From: Natronorubrum tibetense GA33
GTDB lineage: Archaea; Halobacteriota; Halobacteria; Halobacteriales; Natrialbaceae
Assembly (NCBI RefSeq): GCF_000383975.1
Contig: NZ_KB913017.1
Coordinates: forward strand, 2,097,527 to 2,161,526
Length of the DNA stretch: 64,000 bases
Direction of reading: 5' to 3'
Part shown: positions 59,978 through 64,000 of the stretch, piece by piece
Numbering within the stretch: the stretch's first letter is position 1
How the letters are laid out: every line of letters begins with the position of its first letter
Program-made: the position numbers and the translations under genes
The notes under the pieces: model-generated
Told to the model about the DNA's origin: nothing
Database searches by the model: none
What the model saw: the letters and a program-made list of their open reading frames with translations, nothing else

Positions 59978-60570
59978 TGAAGCTCGGGGTTCTCTACAGC
60001 GGCGGCAAGGACTCGACGCTCGCGGCGCTGCTCTTAGCGGAGTTCTACGACGTCACCCTCGTCACGGCCCACTTCGGCGTCAGTGACGACTGGACTCACG
60101 CCCGGGAGACGGCCGCGGCCCTCGACTTCGAGTTCGAACGCCTCGAACTCGATCCCGACGTCGCCCGGGACGCCGCCGGGACGATCCGCGAGGACGGCTT
60201 CCCCCGAAACGGTATCCAGCAAGTTCACCTGCACGCCTTAGAGCGGCTGGCCGAACGGGAGTACGACGCCATCGCGGACGGCACCCGGCGCGACGACCGG
60301 GTCCCCACGGTCTCGAGGGCACAAGCCCAGAGCCTCGAAGACCGTCACGAGATCGATTACATTGCCCCCCTGTCGGGGTTCGGACGGACCGCGGTCGATC
60401 GGCTGGTCGAGACGGAACTCGAGGTCGTCGCCGGCCCGAGCGAGGAGATCGACCGAGCCGACTACGAGGCGGAGCTGCGGGCGATCATCGCCGACGAAGC
60501 CGGTCCCGGTGCCATCGCGGAGTGTTTCCCAGATCACACGCAGACGTACGTGACGGGCGTCCTCGAGTAG
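59977..60570 (+). CDS. PP-loop ATPase (ATP pyrophosphatase family)
   Basis: 197 residues. LYSGGKDSTLAALLL at the N-terminus is the PP-loop that binds ATP and releases pyrophosphate, as in tRNA thiolation, asparagine synthesis and diphthine ammonia ligase enzymes. Further motifs are DAIADGTRRDDRVPTV and APLSGFG. The substrate is unknown; a Dph6-like or tRNA-modifying role is possible. It is coupled to the PDCD5 gene by a one-base overlap, in a translation-linked cluster. Confidence 0.85.
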   Translation: MKLGVLYSGGKDSTLAALLLAEFYDVTLVTAHFGVSDDWTHARETAAALDFEFERLELDPDVARDAAGTIREDGFPRNGIQQVHLHALERLAEREYDAIADGTRRDDRVPTVSRAQAQSLEDRHEIDYIAPLSGFGRTAVDRLVETELEVVAGPSEEIDRADYEAELRAIIADEAGPGAIAECFPDHTQTYVTGVLE

Positions 60571-60787
60571 GCCTCGGTCGGTCAGGCCCGAGCGTTTCGA
60601 CCACCCGCTCGGACTTCGACCACGCGTTCGAGCTTTGTTGGAGTGGTTTGGCCCACTCGAGTGGGTCAAGGCCCTGTTTCGTTTCCACGGAGCCGTCTCC
60701 GTGCACGCGACCGGCGGGCGAAGCGTGACAGTTCCTGTGGGAGTCGCCGATATTAATCTATTTGTGACTATCGGACGGTTTCGAAAT

Positions 60788-61174
60788 ATGCCCACGGAAC
60801 AGTTGACGGCGACCGACAGCGAGTTTCTCACCGGGCGGCTGGCGACGACCGTGCTCGCAGTCGGATACCTGGCCGTCGGAATCGGGTTCTGGGTCGGGCT
60901 GCTAACGGGCTGGTTTCGTTTGCTCGTCGCCGTGCTCGCCGGGACGGTCGTCCTCGTGGCCGTCTCGCTGTATATCGCCGTCAAACGAGAGGGACTGGTA
61001 ACCGCCGAAAACAAGCTCTTCGCCGCATTCGCTCTGCTTGCAACCGGGCTACTGGTCGCACTCCTCGAGTTCACCGCTGCCTCGGAAGGAGTCGTCTTCG
61101 CCCTCTGTCTCGCCGTCGCCACCGTTCCACCGTACCTGATTCTGCACTACACCGGTTACGGCCGATCGACGTGA
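60788..61174 (+). CDS. Four-helix membrane protein of unknown function
   Basis: 128 residues starting MPTEQLTATDSEFL, with four hydrophobic segments at about 17-38, 42-62, 75-95 and 100-118. No family recognised. A ctatttgt element about 27 bases before the ATG supports this start. The 217 bases upstream hold stem-loop-rich sequence and no gene. Confidence 0.7.
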   Translation: MPTEQLTATDSEFLTGRLATTVLAVGYLAVGIGFWVGLLTGWFRLLVAVLAGTVVLVAVSLYIAVKREGLVTAENKLFAAFALLATGLLVALLEFTAASEGVVFALCLAVATVPPYLILHYTGYGRST

Positions 61175-61218
61175 CGAACGGACCTGTAGAATGGCGGCGC
61201 GATTGACACACGATGGCG

Positions 61219-61919
61219 CTAGCGAGTGAACTCGAACCGCGCGCCGCCCGCCTCGCTCTCGGTGACCGCAATCGACCAGCCGTGAGCGTCGGCGATGGCG
61301 CGGACGATTGCCAGTCCTAGCCCCGAACCGTCCCTCGCGGTCGAGTACCCCTGCTCCAGAATTTTGGTTGGAGGGAGGCGTCGACTTCCTTCAGGTGGTC
61401 GGCGCTACCGGTCCGAAACGCCGCGTCGAGCCGACCGTGCGCGACGCTAAGCGGGTTCCGAAGGTCGTGGCTCACCACGCTCACGAACTCCTCGAGACGG
61501 TCGCTCTGGCGTCGCGCCTCGCGGGTCGCCGCCCGCTGTTTGCTATCGAAAACGCCGGCGACGGTGCCGGCACCGACGCCCATCGTCCCGCCCATCAACA
61601 GTAAGTACAGCGGCGCGTGAGCGCCGGTCCCCTCGAGGTAGGCGATGTAGAGGTGCAGCGCCGTTACGATGACGGCGGCGAGAAAGCCGCCGAGCGCGTA
61701 GGCGAGGACAACCGCCGTCGCGGTCACGAGCGGGAAAACGCTCTCGAGGAGCGCCTGGCTCGAGGCGCTCTCGCCGGCGATTCGGACGCCGATCGTGGCC
61801 GCGAGGACGAATCCGAGGGCCGACACCGGCGAAACCGGAAGCCAGTCGCCGATCTCGGCGACCCAGTCGTCGTCCGCGATACGTTGCACAAGGCCACTCT
61901 CCATCCAGAAAGATGTCAA
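61219..61919 (-). pseudogene. Histidine kinase pseudogene lacking most of the ATP-binding domain
   Basis: Read on the minus strand, about 105 residues with four membrane helices are followed by EEFVSVVSHDLRNPLSVAHG, the HisKA box with its phospho-acceptor His. After HLKEVDASLQ the chain jumps straight to ILEQGYSTARDGSGLGLAIVRAIADAHGW and GGARFEFTR in another frame, the G-box end of the HATPase domain. The N-box and most of the ATP lid, roughly 50-60 residues, are missing at about 61355-61380. The kinase cannot bind ATP properly, so a pseudogene is the best reading. The start may be the TTG at 61919 or the ATG at 61904. Confidence 0.8.
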
Positions 61920-62056
61920 TTTACAGGGTGGCCTCAGCGCGTCCGGGGTGGAAATAACCGTCGGGAACGCCGTACGAAAGGGGTGGCTACCGCCATCGGC
62001 GCCCCAGCCGTTCGGGAATAACAGGATAGAAGTTCGCGGTGCCCGAACGGACGAGC

Positions 62057-63355
62057 ATGTACGACCGGATCAAGGGCTTTCGTGACTTCTATCCCGGCGA
62101 GATGGCCGCCAGACGGGCGACCATCGACGTCGTAGAGGACACCGCTCGCGGCTACGGCTTCCGCGAGATCGGGACGCCGGCCTTAGAGCGCGCCGAGCTG
62201 TGGACCGACAAGAGCGGCGACGAGATCGTCGACGAACTCTATTCGTTCGAAGACCAGGGCGGTCGCCACGTCACGCTCACGCCGGAGTTGACGCCGACCG
62301 TCGCGCGGATGGTCGTCGCGAAACAACAGGCGCTCTCGAAGCCGATCAAGTGGTTCTCGACGCGGCCGTTCTGGCGCTACGAGCAGGTCCAGCAGGGCCG
62401 CCAGCGTGAGTTCTACCAGACCAACGTCGACATCTTCGGCTCCTCGGAGCCCGAAGCCGACGCCGAGATTCTGGCGTGGGCCGCCGACGCGCTGACCGGG
62501 CTCGGCCTGACGGGCGAGCAGTTCGAATTCCGCATCTCCCACCGGGACATTCTGGGCGGCGTCCTCGAGAGCTACGATACCGAGGTCGACACCGAAGCCG
62601 CGATCCGCGCGGTCGACAAATCGGACAAGATCTCGCAGGTGGAGTACCACGACCTGCTGATCGGCGCCGGGCTGACGGCCGACCAGGCCGCCGAGTTCGA
62701 CGACCTGATCGCGGGCGGCGACCTCGAGGACGTCGAAGCGTTCGCCGACACCGAGCGCGTGACCGACGCCGTCGAGAACCTCCAAAACGTGCTCGCCGCC
62801 GCAGAGGACTTCGGCGCGCGGGAGTACTGTACGATCTCGCTCGAGACGGCGCGCGGACTCGACTACTACACCGGCGTCGTCTTCGAGTGCTTCGATTCGA
62901 CCGGGGAGGTCTCGCGGTCGATCTTCGGCGGCGGCCGCTACGACGACCTGATCGAGAGCTTCGGCGGCCAGCCCACGCCCGCGGTCGGCGTCGCGCCCGG
63001 CCACGCCACGCTGTCGCTTTTGTGCCAGCGTGCGGGCGTCTGGCCCGAGGAGGAAGTGACCACGGACTACTACGTCCTCCAGATCGGTGACACGCGGACG
63101 GAGGCCGCTCGGATCTCCCGGGAGCTTCGTGAGGCGGGGCACGTCGTCGAGACCGACGTCGCCGGTCGATCCTTCGGCGCACAGTTGAATTACGCCGACT
63201 CGATCAATGCCGAAACCGTCGTCATCGTCGGCGAGCAGGACCTCGCAAACGACGAGGTCACGATCAAAGACATGGAGTCGGGCGACCAGACGCAGGTGCC
63301 GGTTGATTCCTTCCCCGGCGACCTCGAGCGGCCGACGTTCGACGATCTCGAGTAG
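62057..63355 (+). CDS. hisS: Histidyl-tRNA synthetase
   Basis: 432 residues from MYDRIKGFRDFYPGEM. Class II motif 2 is FSTRPFWRYEQVQQGRQREFYQ, the HisA motif is ARGLDYYTGVVFE and motif 3 ends in GGGRYDDLIESFGG. The C-terminal domain (about 340-425) is the anticodon-binding fold. A GTG at 62039 could add six residues; a gaataaca TATA-like element supports a start near 62040-62057. Confidence 0.95.
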   Translation: MYDRIKGFRDFYPGEMAARRATIDVVEDTARGYGFREIGTPALERAELWTDKSGDEIVDELYSFEDQGGRHVTLTPELTPTVARMVVAKQQALSKPIKWFSTRPFWRYEQVQQGRQREFYQTNVDIFGSSEPEADAEILAWAADALTGLGLTGEQFEFRISHRDILGGVLESYDTEVDTEAAIRAVDKSDKISQVEYHDLLIGAGLTADQAAEFDDLIAGGDLEDVEAFADTERVTDAVENLQNVLAAAEDFGAREYCTISLETARGLDYYTGVVFECFDSTGEVSRSIFGGGRYDDLIESFGGQPTPAVGVAPGHATLSLLCQRAGVWPEEEVTTDYYVLQIGDTRTEAARISRELREAGHVVETDVAGRSFGAQLNYADSINAETVVIVGEQDLANDEVTIKDMESGDQTQVPVDSFPGDLERPTFDDLE

Positions 63356-63575
63356 GCACTCCCCGGCTGCCGGTCGCCGATCTCGAATAGGCACCCCTTT
63401 GTCAGTCGACAATTCCGAGCGGGCCTGGTCAGCTCGAGAGTCACGTGGGTGGAATCGTCCGCAGCCGATCCCTGTTCTTCGGCAGCGACTACCCGTGTTC
63501 GCGACGGTTCCAGAAGTCGTGACGCGCCGATAGCGTCGAGAGCGAGCCGTTCGATCGGGCCATGGCTGTCTCGAC

Positions 63576-63713
63576 TTAGTGGTCGATCATCGCCCGGTTG
63601 AGATCGGTGCTCGAGTCCTCGTCCGCTCGTCGCTCCCACTCACACGCCGCACAGTACGCGATCGGCACGGTCGGTGATTCGGTGTCGATCGACTCAACGA
63701 TGGGCCTTGACAT
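63576..63713 (-). CDS. Tiny CxxC protein
   Basis: 45 residues: MSRPIVESIDTESPTVPIAY, then CAACEWERRADEDSSTDLN and a closing RAMIDH. The single CxxC followed by a Trp and a terminal IDH recalls the many small one-domain zinc-finger proteins of haloarchaea, in which a second pair (His or Cys) completes the site; here only the His at the end is available. Codon composition fits the genome. Small size makes this less certain than its neighbours. Confidence 0.5.
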   Translation of the reverse strand: MSRPIVESIDTESPTVPIAYCAACEWERRADEDSSTDLNRAMIDH

Positions 63714-63809
63714 AGACGGACGTTATGCTGCGAATCTCGCCTGCGGCGCTTCGCGTTCGGCTCCACTGCAGCCCCCAGCGTTAACTACGGCGTCGGCGTA
63801 GCACGCCCG

Positions 63810-64000
63810 ATGGCCGACAGCCGACCGAACGTCCTCTTCGTCCTCACCGATCAGGAGCGATACGACTGTAGCGCCCCCGACGGGCCGCCGGTCGAGACGC
63901 CGACGTTGGACCGGCTCTCGAGCGAAGGCGTGCGCTTCTCGCAGGCGTTTACCCCGATCAGCATCTGTACGAGCGCCCGCGCGTCGCTCATGACCGGGCA
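63810..64000 (+). CDS. Sulfatase family protein (5' part, cut by the window end)
   Basis: 63 residues are visible, starting MADSRPNVLFVLTDQERYDC, the usual opening with the metal-binding Asp. Cys53-Thr-Ser-Ala-Arg57 in CTSARASLMTG is the sulfatase CxSxR/CxPxR motif, in which Cys is turned into the formylglycine nucleophile. The family cleaves sulfate esters from sugars or other alcohols, or acts on phosphonates. A gttaact element about 27 bases upstream is the likely TATA box. Confidence 0.88.
   Translation, partial: MADSRPNVLFVLTDQERYDCSAPDGPPVETPTLDRLSSEGVRFSQAFTPISICTSARASLMTG

Overview
The window reads as a stretch of main chromosome from an extremely halophilic archaeon (class Halobacteria; an order Natrialbales relative such as Natrinema or Haloterrigena is my guess from general resemblance, not tested). 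The reasons are the high GC content, Asp/Glu-rich proteins, twin-arginine signals with lipoboxes, many genes with a TATA-like box about 27 bases before the start codon (leaderless transcripts), and archaeal housekeeping genes: aIF2-gamma, RNA polymerase E', Spt4, S19e, class I LysRS, UMP kinase, HisRS and a PDCD5-like protein.

Layout. 1-9.4 kb, mostly minus strand: a peptide-type ABC importer (lipoprotein binding protein, two-in-one ATPase; no permease in view), two PHP phosphoesterases, a ComB-like phosphatase, small membrane proteins and a coiled-coil protein. 9.4-11.3 kb: a scar-like stretch with an ABC-ATPase TOBE-domain remnant, a run of four short hairpins and an acidic-tailed lipoprotein. 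11.3-25.2 kb: an arsenic-flavoured island with two ArsR regulators, RidA, ACR3 arsenite efflux, a tandem UspA, then a plus-strand operon for a membrane-bound molybdopterin oxidoreductase (catalytic, four-cluster Fe-S and NrfD subunits, a small membrane protein, a TorD chaperone), an HdrA/MvhD-like multi-cluster Fe-S protein and an Mrp ATPase. It ends at a frameshifted arsC. 25.4-28.5 kb: the core informational operon aIF2-gamma, PIN, rpoE', spt4, dephospho-CoA kinase. 28.5-41.4 kb: photolyase, a FAH plus cyclase pair with a divergent Lrp regulator, two geranylgeranyl-reductase-like flavoproteins, a MATE exporter, a berberine-bridge-type flavoprotein with a probable N-terminal frameshift, and a DUF389 membrane protein. 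41.5-50.4 kb: methyltransferase, a YgfZ/GcvT-like protein, haloarchaeal proteins of unknown function, a PitA-type coproheme decarboxylase/monooxygenase fusion and a PadR regulator. 50.6-64 kb: two M50 proteases, LysRS, UMP kinase, MoaE, ThiL, S19e, PDCD5, a PP-loop ATPase, a histidine-kinase pseudogene, HisRS and the start of a sulfatase.

The most interesting system is the 15.2-24.7 kb operon. A Tat-exported molybdoenzyme whose N-terminal Fe-S motif has Gly in place of the second Cys is encoded with an HdrA N-terminal domain fused to an MvhD/FlpD domain and several ferredoxin clusters, plus an Mrp-type P-loop ATPase. The ars genes on both sides suggest arsenic redox chemistry, but sulfur-oxyanion chemistry fits the HdrA/MvhD parts at least as well. 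MoaE at 55.1 kb would help build the cofactor such an enzyme needs.

The window also has three copies of one palindromic MITE-like repeat (14462, 29942, 56670). Several genes look decayed: arsC, the flavoprotein 5' end, a histidine kinase lacking its ATP-binding core and an ABC ATPase reduced to its TOBE domain. I found no rRNA, tRNA or CRISPR array.
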